Source: Veillonellaceae bacterium (GTDB lineage: Bacteria; Bacillota; Negativicutes; Veillonellales; Veillonellaceae). Taken from it: DNA of 50,693 bases. This document shows positions 21,782-30,582 of the stretch, piece by piece. The stretch is from NCBI GenBank assembly GCA_900765165.1, contig CAAFQR010000109.1, positions 1-50,693 of the forward strand. The letters are read 5' to 3'. Both the position numbers and the translations under genes were made by a program. Under the pieces are notes generated by a model. That model was not told where the DNA came from, made no database searches, and saw nothing but the letters and a program-made list of their open reading frames with translations. Within the stretch, counting starts at the first letter, position 1, and each line of letters starts with the position of its first letter.

Positions 21782-22486
21782 ATGAACATGTTATACGAAG
21801 GCAAAGCAAAACAGGTATTCGAAACGGAAAACAAAGATCAGTACTTAGTACATTACAAAGATGATGCAACCGCATTCAACGGCGAAAAGAAAGGTACCAT
21901 CCATGACAAAGGCGTTTTGAATAACAAAATCGCTTCCTTCTTCTTCGAATTGTTGACTAAAGAAGGCGTACCGAATCATTTCATTAAACGCCTCAACGAT
22001 CGCGATCAGTTGGTTAAGAAATTGGAAATTTTGCCTTTGGAAGTTATCGTACGTAACATCGTAGCCGGCTCTTTGGCTAAACGCTTGGGTATCGAAGAAG
22101 GTACGCCTTGCAAACGCCCAATCCTCGAATTCTGCTACAAAAACGACGATTTAGGCGACCCGTTCGTAAACGAAGACCAGATCTTAGCATTAGGCTGGGC
22201 TACGGAAGAACAGCTTGCTTTGGTTCGTAAATACACCATGCAGGTTAACGACATCTTGAAGAAATTCTTGGCTGAAAAGAAAGTTACCTTGGTTGACTTC
22301 AAATTGGAATTCGGCGTTCATAACGGCGAAGTGTTGTTAGGCGACGAAATCTCCCCGGATACTTGCCGTTTCTGGGACAGCGATACCAACGAAAAGCTCG
22401 ACAAAGACCGTTTCCGTCGTGACCTTGGTAACGTTGAAGACGCTTATAAAGAAATGTTGTTCCGTCTTACTGGCGAACGCGCGTAA
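21782..22486 (+). CDS. purC: phosphoribosylaminoimidazole-succinocarboxamide synthase
   Basis: A 234-residue SAICAR synthetase joining CAIR and aspartate with ATP. LYEGKAKQVFET (about 4-15), KDDATAFNGEK (about 26-36), VIVRNIVAGSLAKRLG (about 89-104) and LVDFKLEFG (about 176-184) are typical of the short bacterial form. AGGAGG precedes the ATG at 21782; a second ATG two codons later is also possible. It is second in the pur operon, 74 bp after purE. Confidence 0.96.
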   Translation: MNMLYEGKAKQVFETENKDQYLVHYKDDATAFNGEKKGTIHDKGVLNNKIASFFFELLTKEGVPNHFIKRLNDRDQLVKKLEILPLEVIVRNIVAGSLAKRLGIEEGTPCKRPILEFCYKNDDLGDPFVNEDQILALGWATEEQLALVRKYTMQVNDILKKFLAEKKVTLVDFKLEFGVHNGEVLLGDEISPDTCRFWDSDTNEKLDKDRFRRDLGNVEDAYKEMLFRLTGERA

Positions 22487-22543
22487 GCACTACTTATTTC
22501 ACAATATAATCTGTATACCGCAGTAGGTTTTAAATTATAAGAA

Positions 22544-22570
22544 TACGGCTTCGTCTTTGGCGAGGCCGTA
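22544..22570 (+). repeat. intercistronic hairpin between purC and purF
   Basis: TACGGCTTCG (22544-22553) pairs with CGAGGCCGTA (22561-22570) with one wobble and a 7-nt loop. There is no T-run, so read-through is expected; it may stabilise or process the operon mRNA. Confidence 0.55.
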
Positions 22571-22597
22571 CGTTATCTAACTGAGTAGGAGAAACTG

Positions 22598-24019
22598 ATG
22601 CACTACGACTCTGTATTTGATAAATGGCATGAGGAATGCGGCGTTTTCGGTATTTTTGACCGTCATTTGAACGTTGGTCACTATACCTATTGGGGCCTTT
22701 TCGCCCTTCAGCACCGCGGCCAGGAAAGTGCCGGCATCGCTATTAGCGATGGGGAAACCATTGAAGTGACAAAAGGGATGGGCCTGGTAACGGAAGCTAT
22801 CCGCAACATGCCAATCCATGAAGGTCATATTTCGGCCGGCCATGTTCGTTATTCTACGACTGGCTCCAACAATCCTAAGAATATTCAACCGTTAGTTATT
22901 CACTACTTAGGTGGTGACATGGCGGTAGCTCACAACGGCAACTTGACCAACGCGTTGGCCTTGCGCAACGAATTGGAAAACAACGGTTCTGTATTCCAGA
23001 CCACGATGGACTCGGAAGTTATCGTTAACATGATTGCTCGTTCCAAAGCAGCCTCCACGGAAGAACGCATTATTGAAGCAGTAAAACGCATTGAAGGGGC
23101 ATTCTCCCTCGTTGTGGCAACTAATGAAAAGCTTATCGGCGTGCGCGATCCGAACGGTTTCCGCCCGTTGTGCCTTGGCAAAACGGAACACGGCTATGTG
23201 CTTTCTTCGGAAACCTGTGCGCTTGACGCTATTAAGGCTGATTTCATCCGTCACATCGATCCCGGTGAAATGGTTGTTATCGACGATAGCGGCGTGCGGA
23301 GCATTATGTACGTTCCTCAAGAAGAAAAGGTACAGAAAGCTCTTTGCGTATTCGAATATATTTACTTTGCGCGTTCAGATAGCAATATTGACGGCCAGAG
23401 CGTTTACATGGCGCGCCTCAACATGGGCCGCGAATTGGCTCGTGAAACGAAATACGACGCCGACCTCGTTATGTCCATTCCTGACTCGGGCACGACGGCA
23501 GCGCTCGGTTATTCCCGTGAATCGGGCATTCCGTTTGGCGAAGGTCTTATTAAGAACCGCTACATGGGCCGTACCTTCATCAAGCCGGACCAGAAACAGC
23601 GTGACTTGGCTGTTCGTATGAAATTAAATGCCGTACCGGAGGTTGTAGCCGGTAAGCGCATCGTCCTCATCGATGACTCCATCGTTCGTGGTACGACCAG
23701 TGGTATTATTGTGCGCATGCTCAAGGAAGCAGGCGCTAAAGAAGTATACATGTGCGTTAGCTCCCCGGCTATCGAATTCCCGTGTCACTACGGTATCGAT
23801 ACGTCGGTTCGTAAAGAATTGATTGCAGCTACCCACACGGTGGAACAGATTCGTGAATACATTCACGCTGACAAGCTCCACTACTTAAGCCGTGCCGGCT
23901 TGTGCCGTGCAATTGGCAACATTGAAGAAAAAGATTTATGTTTCGCTTGCTTCAACGGCGACTATGCTGTGCAAGTACCGGAAGACACCGAAGACGGAGG
24001 AAAATATGTGCTCGAATAA
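22598..24019 (+). CDS. purF: amidophosphoribosyltransferase
   Basis: A 473-residue glutamine PRPP amidotransferase catalysing the first committed purine step. The N-terminal nucleophile is Cys14 (EECGVFG), implying removal of a 13-residue propeptide as in the Bacillus-type enzyme. The cysteines of the Fe-S form are visible: ALCVFEYIYFARSDS, the FPCHYGID region and DLCFACFNGDY near the C-terminus. The PRPP loop is IVLIDDSIVRGTT (about 352-364). The enzyme is therefore probably oxygen-sensitive and allosterically inhibited by purine nucleotides, by family knowledge. It follows purC by 111 bp containing a hairpin, and overlaps purM by 14 bp. Confidence 0.96.
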   Translation: MHYDSVFDKWHEECGVFGIFDRHLNVGHYTYWGLFALQHRGQESAGIAISDGETIEVTKGMGLVTEAIRNMPIHEGHISAGHVRYSTTGSNNPKNIQPLVIHYLGGDMAVAHNGNLTNALALRNELENNGSVFQTTMDSEVIVNMIARSKAASTEERIIEAVKRIEGAFSLVVATNEKLIGVRDPNGFRPLCLGKTEHGYVLSSETCALDAIKADFIRHIDPGEMVVIDDSGVRSIMYVPQEEKVQKALCVFEYIYFARSDSNIDGQSVYMARLNMGRELARETKYDADLVMSIPDSGTTAALGYSRESGIPFGEGLIKNRYMGRTFIKPDQKQRDLAVRMKLNAVPEVVAGKRIVLIDDSIVRGTTSGIIVRMLKEAGAKEVYMCVSSPAIEFPCHYGIDTSVRKELIAATHTVEQIREYIHADKLHYLSRAGLCRAIGNIEEKDLCFACFNGDYAVQVPEDTEDGGKYVLE

Positions 24020-25070
24020 AGAGGCTATGACGTACCGCGACGCCGGCGTAGACATTGACGCTGGTAACAAAGCAGTAGAATTGATGAAAGCAGCAGTTAA
24101 ACGGACCTATACCGCCGGTGTAGTTGGTGATTTGGGCGGCTTTGGCGGCTTGTACTCCTTAGCTGGTTTCTCCATGAAGGAACCCATGCTCGTATCCGGC
24201 ACTGACGGCGTAGGCACGAAGCTTCGCTTAGCAATTTTAATGGATAAACACGACACCATTGGCCAGGACTGTGTAGCCATGAGTGTTAACGATATTTTGG
24301 TTCAAGGCGCAACGCCGTTGTTCTTCCTCGACTATATCGCCGTTGGTAAATTGGTACCGGAACAGGTAGCCACCATCGTTGGCGGTGTAGCTCGTGCGTG
24401 TGAAGAATCCGGATGTGCTCTCTTGGGCGGCGAAACCGCTGAAATGGCTGGCTTCTATGGCGATGGCGACTATGACGTAGCCGGCTTTGCCGTAGGTATT
24501 GTGGACAAATCTAAGCTCTTAACCGGCGCTGACATCAAAGCTGGCGACGTACTCTTGGGCTTGCCGTCCTCCGGCGTTCACAGTAACGGTTTCTCCTTGG
24601 TTCGTAAAATCGTGTTCGACCGCATGAACATGAAATTGACGGATGAAGTACCGGAATTCGGTAAAACCTTAGGCGAAGAATTATTGACGCCGACCCGCTT
24701 GTACCCGAAGGCTGTATTGCCGTTGTTGCAAAAAGGCCTCTTAAAAGGTATGGTACACATCACTGGCGGCGGCTTCTACGATAACATTCCGCGCATTTTG
24801 CCGGAAGGCACGGCTGTTCGTGTGAACACTGAAGCATGGCCGAAGTTGCCGGTATTTGCTAAGCTTCAGGAATGGGGCAATGTAGCACCGAAGGAAATGT
24901 ACCGCACGTTCAACATGGGTATCGGCATGATCCTCGCCGTTGATGCTGCTAACGTTGACGCTGTTAAAGCTGACTTGGCCGCTCGCGGCGAAGCTGTATA
25001 CGAAATCGGTCGCGTAGAACCTAAGACGGACGCACCGGTTATCCTGGAAGGTCGTGAATTCAATGACTAA
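24006..25070 (+). CDS. purM: phosphoribosylformylglycinamidine cyclo-ligase (AIR synthetase)
   Basis: A 354-residue PurM closing FGAM to AIR. MTYRDAGVDIDAGN near the start, SGTDGVGTKL (about 60-69), GGETAEMAGFY (about 142-152) and ITGGGFYDNIPRILP (about 254-268) are diagnostic. I chose the ATG at 24006 because GGAGG sits 5 nt upstream, inside the end of purF, giving a 14-bp overlap; the frame remains open further upstream but that part lies within purF. MTYRD at 24027 is an alternative start. Confidence 0.95.
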   Translation: MCSNKEAMTYRDAGVDIDAGNKAVELMKAAVKRTYTAGVVGDLGGFGGLYSLAGFSMKEPMLVSGTDGVGTKLRLAILMDKHDTIGQDCVAMSVNDILVQGATPLFFLDYIAVGKLVPEQVATIVGGVARACEESGCALLGGETAEMAGFYGDGDYDVAGFAVGIVDKSKLLTGADIKAGDVLLGLPSSGVHSNGFSLVRKIVFDRMNMKLTDEVPEFGKTLGEELLTPTRLYPKAVLPLLQKGLLKGMVHITGGGFYDNIPRILPEGTAVRVNTEAWPKLPVFAKLQEWGNVAPKEMYRTFNMGIGMILAVDAANVDAVKADLAARGEAVYEIGRVEPKTDAPVILEGREFND

Positions 25071-25671
25071 ACGGTTAGCAGTTTTTGCCGGTGGTCGCGG
25101 TTCCAACGCGGCTGCATTATATGACGCTATGCAAGCCGGTGAAATTAACGGCACCGTTGTAGTCGTTGTCAGCGATAATCCGAAGGCAAAGGTATTGGAC
25201 CGCGCCGCTGAATGGGGCGTGCCGACCTTGGTGGTAGAACCGAAGAAATTCGAATCCCGCCCAGCCTTTGAACAGGCGTTGTTGGACGCTTTGGCACCGT
25301 ACAAGGTAGACGGCATTTTATTGGCCGGCTACATGCGTTTGCTGGGCGAAACCTTCATCACGCCGTACGAACATCGCATTTTGAACATTCATCCTGCTTT
25401 ATTGCCGTCGTTCCCGGGCCTTCATGCGCAGGGACAGGCCGTAAAAGCCGGTGTAAAGATTAGTGGTTGCACCGTTCACTTCGTGGACACCGGTATGGAC
25501 TCCGGTCCGATTATCATGCAAACCGCTGTGCCCGTGTATGCTGACGATACGGAAGACACGTTGGCAGCGCGCATTTTGCCGCACGAGCACGAAACCTACA
25601 AAAAAGCGGCCGCTCTTTTCTGTGATGATCGCTTAGTCATCGAAGGGCATACCGTACATATTAAAGACTAG
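25063..25671 (+). CDS. purN: phosphoribosylglycinamide formyltransferase (10-formyl-THF)
   Basis: A 202-residue GAR transformylase. AVFAGGRGSN (about 5-14) is the phosphate loop, and LAGYMRLLG, NIHPALLPSFPG (catalytic Asn-x-His) and the MDSGPIIMQ block (catalytic Asp) are all present. The ATG at 25063 overlaps the purM stop by 8 bp, so translation is probably coupled; a GTG at 25054 is possible but too close to GGAAGG. A 99-bp gap with a hairpin follows before purH. Confidence 0.94.
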   Translation: MTKRLAVFAGGRGSNAAALYDAMQAGEINGTVVVVVSDNPKAKVLDRAAEWGVPTLVVEPKKFESRPAFEQALLDALAPYKVDGILLAGYMRLLGETFITPYEHRILNIHPALLPSFPGLHAQGQAVKAGVKISGCTVHFVDTGMDSGPIIMQTAVPVYADDTEDTLAARILPHEHETYKKAAALFCDDRLVIEGHTVHIKD

Positions 25672-25680
25672 CTCTTGACG

Positions 25681-25708
25681 TATGGCCGTAGCACTTCGCT
25701 ACGGCTAT
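25681..25708 (+). repeat. intercistronic hairpin between purN and purH
   Basis: ATGGCCGTAGC (25682-25692) pairs with GCTACGGCTAT (25698-25708) around ACTTC with one wobble. No T-run follows. It may balance expression of the two parts of the operon. Confidence 0.6.
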
Positions 25709-25770
25709 GCGACTTACATATTAAGAAGTATAGATTGGTAAGAAACCGTATAACGAGATAGGAGGACTCC

Positions 25771-27300
25771 ATGATTAAAAATGCACTGATCAGTGTATCG
25801 GACAAAACAGGCGTTGTAGAATTAGGACGCGGTTTAGTGGAATTAGGTGTTAATGTGTACTCTACCGGTGGTACGTTCAAAGCCTTGCAGCAGGCTGGCG
25901 TTGAAGTTCACTCTGTAGAAGAATTGACCCATTTCCCGGAAATGATGGATGGTCGCGTTAAGACCTTGCATCCTATGGTACACGGTGGCATTTTGGCAAT
26001 TCGCGACAACGAAGCTCATCAGAAGGCTATGGCTGACCATGGCATTCAGCCGTTGGATTTGGTTGTGGTTAATCTCTATCCGTTCCGTGAAACCATTGCC
26101 AAAGAAGGTGTAACCTTAGAAGAAGCTATTGAAAACATCGATATCGGCGGCCCGACTATGGTTCGTTCCGCAGCTAAGAACAATGCTTTTGTTGGCATCG
26201 TAGTTAACCCGGATCGTTACAGTGAAGTGCTTGATCGCTTGCGTAAGGATGGCGATTTAGGCCGTGATTTCCGTCTCGTATTGGCACAGGAAGCGTTCGC
26301 TCACACCGCTGCTTACGATACGGCCATTGCTAATTATTTCAGTGAACGCCTTGGCCAGACGCCGTTCCCGGCAGAATACTTGCAGGCCTATGAAAAGGTT
26401 ACGGACCTTCGCTATGGTGAAAACCCTCACCAGAAAGCTGCTTTCTACAAAGAAATTGGCCACGCTGACGGCATGGGCGCTATGAAACAGCTTCATGGCA
26501 AGGAATTGTCCTACAACAATATCGTAGACATGGAAGCCGCTTGGAACATGGTTTGGGAATTCAACGAACCGGCAGCTTGCATCATTAAACACACCAATCC
26601 CTGTGGCGCTGCAATCGGCAAGGATTTGCACGAAGCCTATGTAAAAGCTTATGAAGCTGACTCTGTATCCGCTTTCGGTGGTATTGTTGCGTTGAACCGC
26701 GAAGTTGATGCTGCTACGGCTACGGAAATGAGCAAAATCTTCTTGGAAGTTATTATGGCACCGTCCTTCAACGCGGAAGCTCTTCAGATTTTGGAAGCGA
26801 AGAAGAACATTCGCCTTATCGAATTAGAAAAACCGAAGTCCAACCAGGTTGCTGTGAAGAAGGTTTCCGGCGGTCTCTTAGTTCAGACGGAAGATGATTT
26901 GCAGGAAGACGAAACCACTTACACGGTAGTAACGAAGGTTCAGCCGACCAAAGAACAGTGGGATGCCCTTCGTTTCGCTTGGAAGATGGTTAAACACGTT
27001 AAATCCAATGCTATTTTAATTGCTAAAGATAATCGTACCTTAGGTGTTGGCGCCGGTCAGATGAACCGCGTTGGCTCCGCTAAAATCGCTTTAGAAGAAG
27101 CTGGTGAAGAAGCGAAAGGCGCTGTATTGGCATCCGATGCATTCTTCCCGTTTGGCGATACCGTAGCAACCGCTGCTGAACATGGTATTGCAGCCATCAT
27201 CCAGCCGGGCGGCTCCATTCGCGATGAAGAATCCATTGCTAATGCAGATAAAGCCGGCATCGCTATGGTATTCACGCACGTACGTCATTTCAAACATTAA
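25771..27300 (+). CDS. purH: bifunctional AICAR transformylase/IMP cyclohydrolase
   Basis: A 509-residue bifunctional enzyme for the last two steps to IMP. The N-terminal cyclohydrolase/MGS-like domain has ALISVSDKTGV (about 4-14), STGGTFKAL (about 31-39) and GRVKTLHPMVHGGIL (about 62-76). The C-terminal transformylase domain has LRYGENPHQKA (about 211-221), IIKHTNPCGAA (catalytic Lys-His region) and the C-terminal FPFGDTVATAAEHGI. TAGGAGG lies before the ATG. It is the sixth gene of the operon, followed by purD after 15 bp. Confidence 0.96.
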   Translation: MIKNALISVSDKTGVVELGRGLVELGVNVYSTGGTFKALQQAGVEVHSVEELTHFPEMMDGRVKTLHPMVHGGILAIRDNEAHQKAMADHGIQPLDLVVVNLYPFRETIAKEGVTLEEAIENIDIGGPTMVRSAAKNNAFVGIVVNPDRYSEVLDRLRKDGDLGRDFRLVLAQEAFAHTAAYDTAIANYFSERLGQTPFPAEYLQAYEKVTDLRYGENPHQKAAFYKEIGHADGMGAMKQLHGKELSYNNIVDMEAAWNMVWEFNEPAACIIKHTNPCGAAIGKDLHEAYVKAYEADSVSAFGGIVALNREVDAATATEMSKIFLEVIMAPSFNAEALQILEAKKNIRLIELEKPKSNQVAVKKVSGGLLVQTEDDLQEDETTYTVVTKVQPTKEQWDALRFAWKMVKHVKSNAILIAKDNRTLGVGAGQMNRVGSAKIALEEAGEEAKGAVLASDAFFPFGDTVATAAEHGIAAIIQPGGSIRDEESIANADKAGIAMVFTHVRHFKH

Positions 27301-27315
27301 TTCGGAGGTAATACT

Positions 27316-28587
27316 ATGAAGGTTTGTGTCATCGGTTCCGGCGGCCGCGAACATGCGTTAGCACGTCGTTTGTATGACAGCCCGTCCGTAACGGCGGTTT
27401 ATGCCGTGCCGGGCAGTGCGGCTATGGCCGAAGTAGCAACTTGCGAAAACTTAGATTGGGCCGATACGCCGGCGTTGCTTTCGTTCTTGAAGGCAAACGG
27501 CGTTGACCTCGTTGTCATCGGTCCGGAAGCACCGCTTGTAGCGGGCTTAGGCGATACCTTGCGCGACGCAGGCTATGCTGTGTTTGGTCCGTCCAAAGCA
27601 GCGGCTCGCCTAGAAGGTTCCAAGGTTTTTGCCAAGGAAATCATGAAGAAATACAATATTCCGACCGCAGCCTATGGCGTGTTCAGCGATGTAGCGGAAG
27701 CGAAGAAATTCATCGCTGAAGTGGGCGCACCGATCGTTATCAAAGCCGATGGCTTGGCTGCCGGCAAAGGCGTTGTAGTGGCTATGACGCTGGACGAAGC
27801 CAATGCGGCCGTAGACGACATGTTAGCCGGTAATCGTTTCGGCGACGCAGGCCATATTGTAGTTATCGAAGAATTCATGGCTGGCGAAGAAGCGTCCCTG
27901 TTGGCTTTCGTGGATGGCAACACCATTGTGCCCATGATGGCTGTACAGGATCATAAGCGCATTTTCGACGGTGATAAAGGCCCGAATACCGGTGGTATGG
28001 GTACCTATGCGCCGGCACCGGTTATGACCGATGCGCTTACCAAAGAAGCGTATGACAAGATTTTAGTGCCTATGGTACAGGCTATGAACGCCGAAGGCAC
28101 GCCGTATAGCGGTTGTCTCTATGCAGGCCTCATGATTACGGACCAGGGCCCGAAGGTTGTAGAATTCAACGCGCGCTTTGGCGACCCGGAAACGCAGGTA
28201 TTGATGCCGCTCTTGAAGAGCGATTTGGGCACCATCATGATGGCTTGTGCCAAAGGCGAATTAACGCCGGATTTGGTGCAGTGGCACGATGGCAGCGCTG
28301 CTTGCGTTATTTTGGCATCGGCCGGTTATCCGGAATCATCCCACAAGGGTGATGTTATTAGCGGCGATCTCGGCCATACGGAATCCGTATACGTGTTCCA
28401 TTCCGGCACGGCGTACAAGGACGATGCGTACGTTACCGCCGGCGGTCGCGTCCTCGGTGTCGTAGGCAAGGGCAAAGACCTGCAGAGCGCTTTAGACACG
28501 GCGTATGACCGCGTTAAAGCCATCTCCTTCGACGGCATGCAGTTCCGTAAGGACATTGGTCAGAAAGCCTTCAAGCATCTGAAATAA
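27316..28587 (+). CDS. purD: phosphoribosylamine-glycine ligase (GAR synthetase)
   Basis: A 423-residue ATP-grasp enzyme. VIGSGGREHAL (about 4-14) is the N-terminal signature, VIGPEAPLVAGL follows, and the ATP-grasp core includes IKADGLAAGKGVVVA (about 143-157), GPNTGGMGTYAP (about 215-226) and NARFGDPETQV (about 280-290). It is the last gene of the purine operon; a strong terminator follows at 28641. Confidence 0.96.
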   Translation: MKVCVIGSGGREHALARRLYDSPSVTAVYAVPGSAAMAEVATCENLDWADTPALLSFLKANGVDLVVIGPEAPLVAGLGDTLRDAGYAVFGPSKAAARLEGSKVFAKEIMKKYNIPTAAYGVFSDVAEAKKFIAEVGAPIVIKADGLAAGKGVVVAMTLDEANAAVDDMLAGNRFGDAGHIVVIEEFMAGEEASLLAFVDGNTIVPMMAVQDHKRIFDGDKGPNTGGMGTYAPAPVMTDALTKEAYDKILVPMVQAMNAEGTPYSGCLYAGLMITDQGPKVVEFNARFGDPETQVLMPLLKSDLGTIMMACAKGELTPDLVQWHDGSAACVILASAGYPESSHKGDVISGDLGHTESVYVFHSGTAYKDDAYVTAGGRVLGVVGKGKDLQSALDTAYDRVKAISFDGMQFRKDIGQKAFKHLK

Positions 28588-28640
28588 ACGGCCGTAACCG
28601 GCTGTGGTCATCAATTGACCATAACCGAATAGCCATACTT

Positions 28641-28672
28641 AAAAAGGAACCTCGTAGGGGGTTCCTTTTTTT
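28641..28672 (+). terminator. terminator of the purine operon
   Basis: GGAACCTC (28646-28653) pairs with GGGGTTCC (28658-28665) with one wobble around GTAG, preceded by five A and followed by seven T. Confidence 0.9.
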
Positions 28673-28865
28673 ACATTAAAAATTAAGTTTTGCGCTTGGG
28701 TCTTATATTTTTTGAAAATTAAGTGTATAATTGATGCTATAAGGGATTGTGCGCAATTCTGTTAATCAGATGCGCAGGTACAGGTACGTGTGCTTTTTTC
28801 GGTTGGTGTGATGAACTTCGTTGTGAAGCAACTGATGCAGGAAAGCACTGAGCGAGGTTACTAAC

Positions 28866-29228
28866 ATGGCATTATACAAAAATCTCAAACGAGCAAGAGT
28901 TAGAACCGGGCGAAGCCAGCTGGAAGTAGCTGCTGACATTGGCATTAGCAATGCAGCGTTATCTAACTATGAAACAGGCTATCGGGAACCGGATTTGGAA
29001 ACATTGAAGCAGTTAGCCATGTACTATGGTGTGTCCTTGGACGAACTGGCTGAGGTTGATACGACGAAACAGCCGGTCTATGATTTGTGGGCTGTTTTGA
29101 AGAACAAGGAAGTGGCCTTTAACGGTAAAAAATACCGTCTAAAAGATTCCCAGCGACAGCAATTGCGTAAACAGCTGGCCATGCTGTTTGCCAAATACGA
29201 AGCAGTAGAAGAACCAACTAAGAAATAG
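28866..29228 (+). CDS. XRE-family helix-turn-helix regulator
   Basis: A 120-residue protein. Residues about 5-60 form an XRE/Cro HTH (GRSQLEVAADIGISNAALSN, then YETGYREPDLETLKQLA), like phage-type and stress regulators. The C-terminal half (about 75-120) is Lys/Gln-rich with an RQQLRKQLAMLFAKYE helix of unknown role. The ribosome binding site is weak (GCGAGGTT). It stands alone between the pur operon terminator and the DUF362 gene, so the target cannot be inferred. Confidence 0.85.
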   Translation: MALYKNLKRARVRTGRSQLEVAADIGISNAALSNYETGYREPDLETLKQLAMYYGVSLDELAEVDTTKQPVYDLWAVLKNKEVAFNGKKYRLKDSQRQQLRKQLAMLFAKYEAVEEPTKK

Positions 29229-29307
29229 GCAGAATATTTGCTTAGTGCAGTAGTATTGCTTAGGACGATGCTACTAGAAAAAAAGTTAACATAATTATAA
29301 TAAAACA

Positions 29308-29339
29308 CTTGCAGTTGAAGTGGACTCCAGGGGTATACT
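29308..29339 (+). promoter_or_regulatory. second MerR-family-type promoter with 19-bp spacer
   Basis: TTGCAG (29309-29314) and TATACT (29334-29339) are 19 bp apart; the spacer holds the interrupted dyad TTGAAGT-GG-ACTCCAG. It shares AGTG-n-ACTCC with the promoter at 7411-7442, suggesting one MerR-family regulator encoded elsewhere controls both genes. Confidence 0.7.
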
Positions 29340-29395
29340 TAGCCTAAGAAATAGGGTAGGTTTTCTTGTTGTGTCATAGCTGGAGGTGTTTTTTT

Positions 29396-30496
29396 ATGTC
29401 CGAAGGTCGTAATAAAGGGATTAATGTAACGCGTCGTGGCTTTTTAAAGGCCGCTGGTCTTACGGCGCTAGCAACGGCGTTGCCGTTTTCGTTTTCGAAG
29501 TTAACACAGCAGGCTGATGCAACAGCGCCGCAGACGTCCACGGCGGTGCCCGGTTGGAGTGGGTCCTATGCAACCAAAACGCCGGATCCGACGAAGCCGA
29601 CGGTTTATTTTACGCGAAACTTAAGCCCGGCTGGAGTGCTGGCGATTTATAACAAGGTTAACGGCGATATTACGGGCAAGGTGGGCATTAAGCTGTCCAC
29701 CGTTGAACCGCATGGGCGCAATATTTTGCCTCGCGATTACATCGTGGCCTTGCAGGGGGCTATACCTAATAGCCAAATTGTGGAATGTAACGTATTTTAT
29801 GGCAGCCCGCGTCAGCATACGGACACGCACCGCGAAGTGCTGAAGATTAATGGCTTCGATTTCTGCCCCGTAGATATTATGGACGCTGATGGCGATGCAA
29901 CACTTGAAATAAAAGGCATGAAGGACTTTCTCAATCACGATAAATACCCAGACGGCAAGTATCCGTTCACGCCAGGCGTTCACCTTGACCATATTGCCGT
30001 AGGCAAGAACATGCTGAACTACGACTCTATGGTGGTGTATACGCACTTTAAAGGCCATATAATGGCTGGCTTTGGTGGTTCCTTGAAGAACATCGGAATT
30101 GGCTGTGCATCCGGCGCTGTTGGTAAACGCCAAATTCATGGCGATGGCTGGGAAACGGGCAAAGTGTTCCTGGAACGCATGGTCGAATCCGGCAAAGGGA
30201 CCATGGATCACTTCGGCAAGCACATTACCTATATTAACGTGCTGAAAAACATCTCCGTCGACTGTGACTGCGATGCCCATCCGGCTGCACCGACCTGCCC
30301 TGATATCGGCATCGTCGGCTCCACCGATATCCTTGCCGCCGACCAAGCCGGTATCGATTTAATCTACCAACTGCCACAAGCTCAAAACAAAGACATCGTA
30401 GAACGCATCGATAGCCGTTTAGGACGCCACCAACTCGACTACATGGAGTCGCTTGATATGGGCAACCGCCATTACAACTTAGTGGAATTGAAATGA
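29396..30496 (+). CDS. Tat-exported DUF362-family protein
   Basis: A 366-residue protein with a twin-arginine signal: TRRGFLKAAG around R13-R14, then a hydrophobic stretch (LTALATALPFSF) and an ADA-type cleavage region near residue 42. The mature part is a DUF362 protein; the Cys cluster DCDCDAHPAAPTCPDIG (about 276-292) is typical and probably binds a metal or Fe-S centre. Tat export usually means the cofactor is inserted in the cytoplasm. I chose the ATG at 29396 with GGAGGTG 7 nt upstream; an earlier in-frame start adds 10 residues ahead of the binding site. A MerR-type promoter precedes it. The substrate and partner are unknown. tatA lies at 38891. Confidence 0.85.
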   Translation: MSEGRNKGINVTRRGFLKAAGLTALATALPFSFSKLTQQADATAPQTSTAVPGWSGSYATKTPDPTKPTVYFTRNLSPAGVLAIYNKVNGDITGKVGIKLSTVEPHGRNILPRDYIVALQGAIPNSQIVECNVFYGSPRQHTDTHREVLKINGFDFCPVDIMDADGDATLEIKGMKDFLNHDKYPDGKYPFTPGVHLDHIAVGKNMLNYDSMVVYTHFKGHIMAGFGGSLKNIGIGCASGAVGKRQIHGDGWETGKVFLERMVESGKGTMDHFGKHITYINVLKNISVDCDCDAHPAAPTCPDIGIVGSTDILAADQAGIDLIYQLPQAQNKDIVERIDSRLGRHQLDYMESLDMGNRHYNLVELK

Positions 30497-30502
30497 AAAA
30501 GT

Positions 30503-30575
30503 AAAAAAATCCCTAACAATTATGTACCGACCATTGGTGAAACCGAAGGGAGGGAATGATTGTTAGGGATTTTTT
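30503..30575. terminator. bidirectional terminator with the conserved loop motif
   Basis: AAAAAATCCCTAACAAT (ending 30520) pairs perfectly with ATTGTTAGGGATTTTTT (starting 30559), a 17-bp helix between two convergent gene ends. The 38-nt loop contains CGACCATTG, then GAA and GGGAGG in the same order as the PAL-3 loop. This is a stand-alone copy of the apical hairpin without the palindrome arms. Confidence 0.85.
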
Positions 30576-30582
30576 GTGTTAT

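Noticed and set aside
29621..30346. 241-codon open frame antisense to the DUF362 gene
   Set aside because: No binding site or recognisable domain; the plus strand has the Tat signal and Cys motif.
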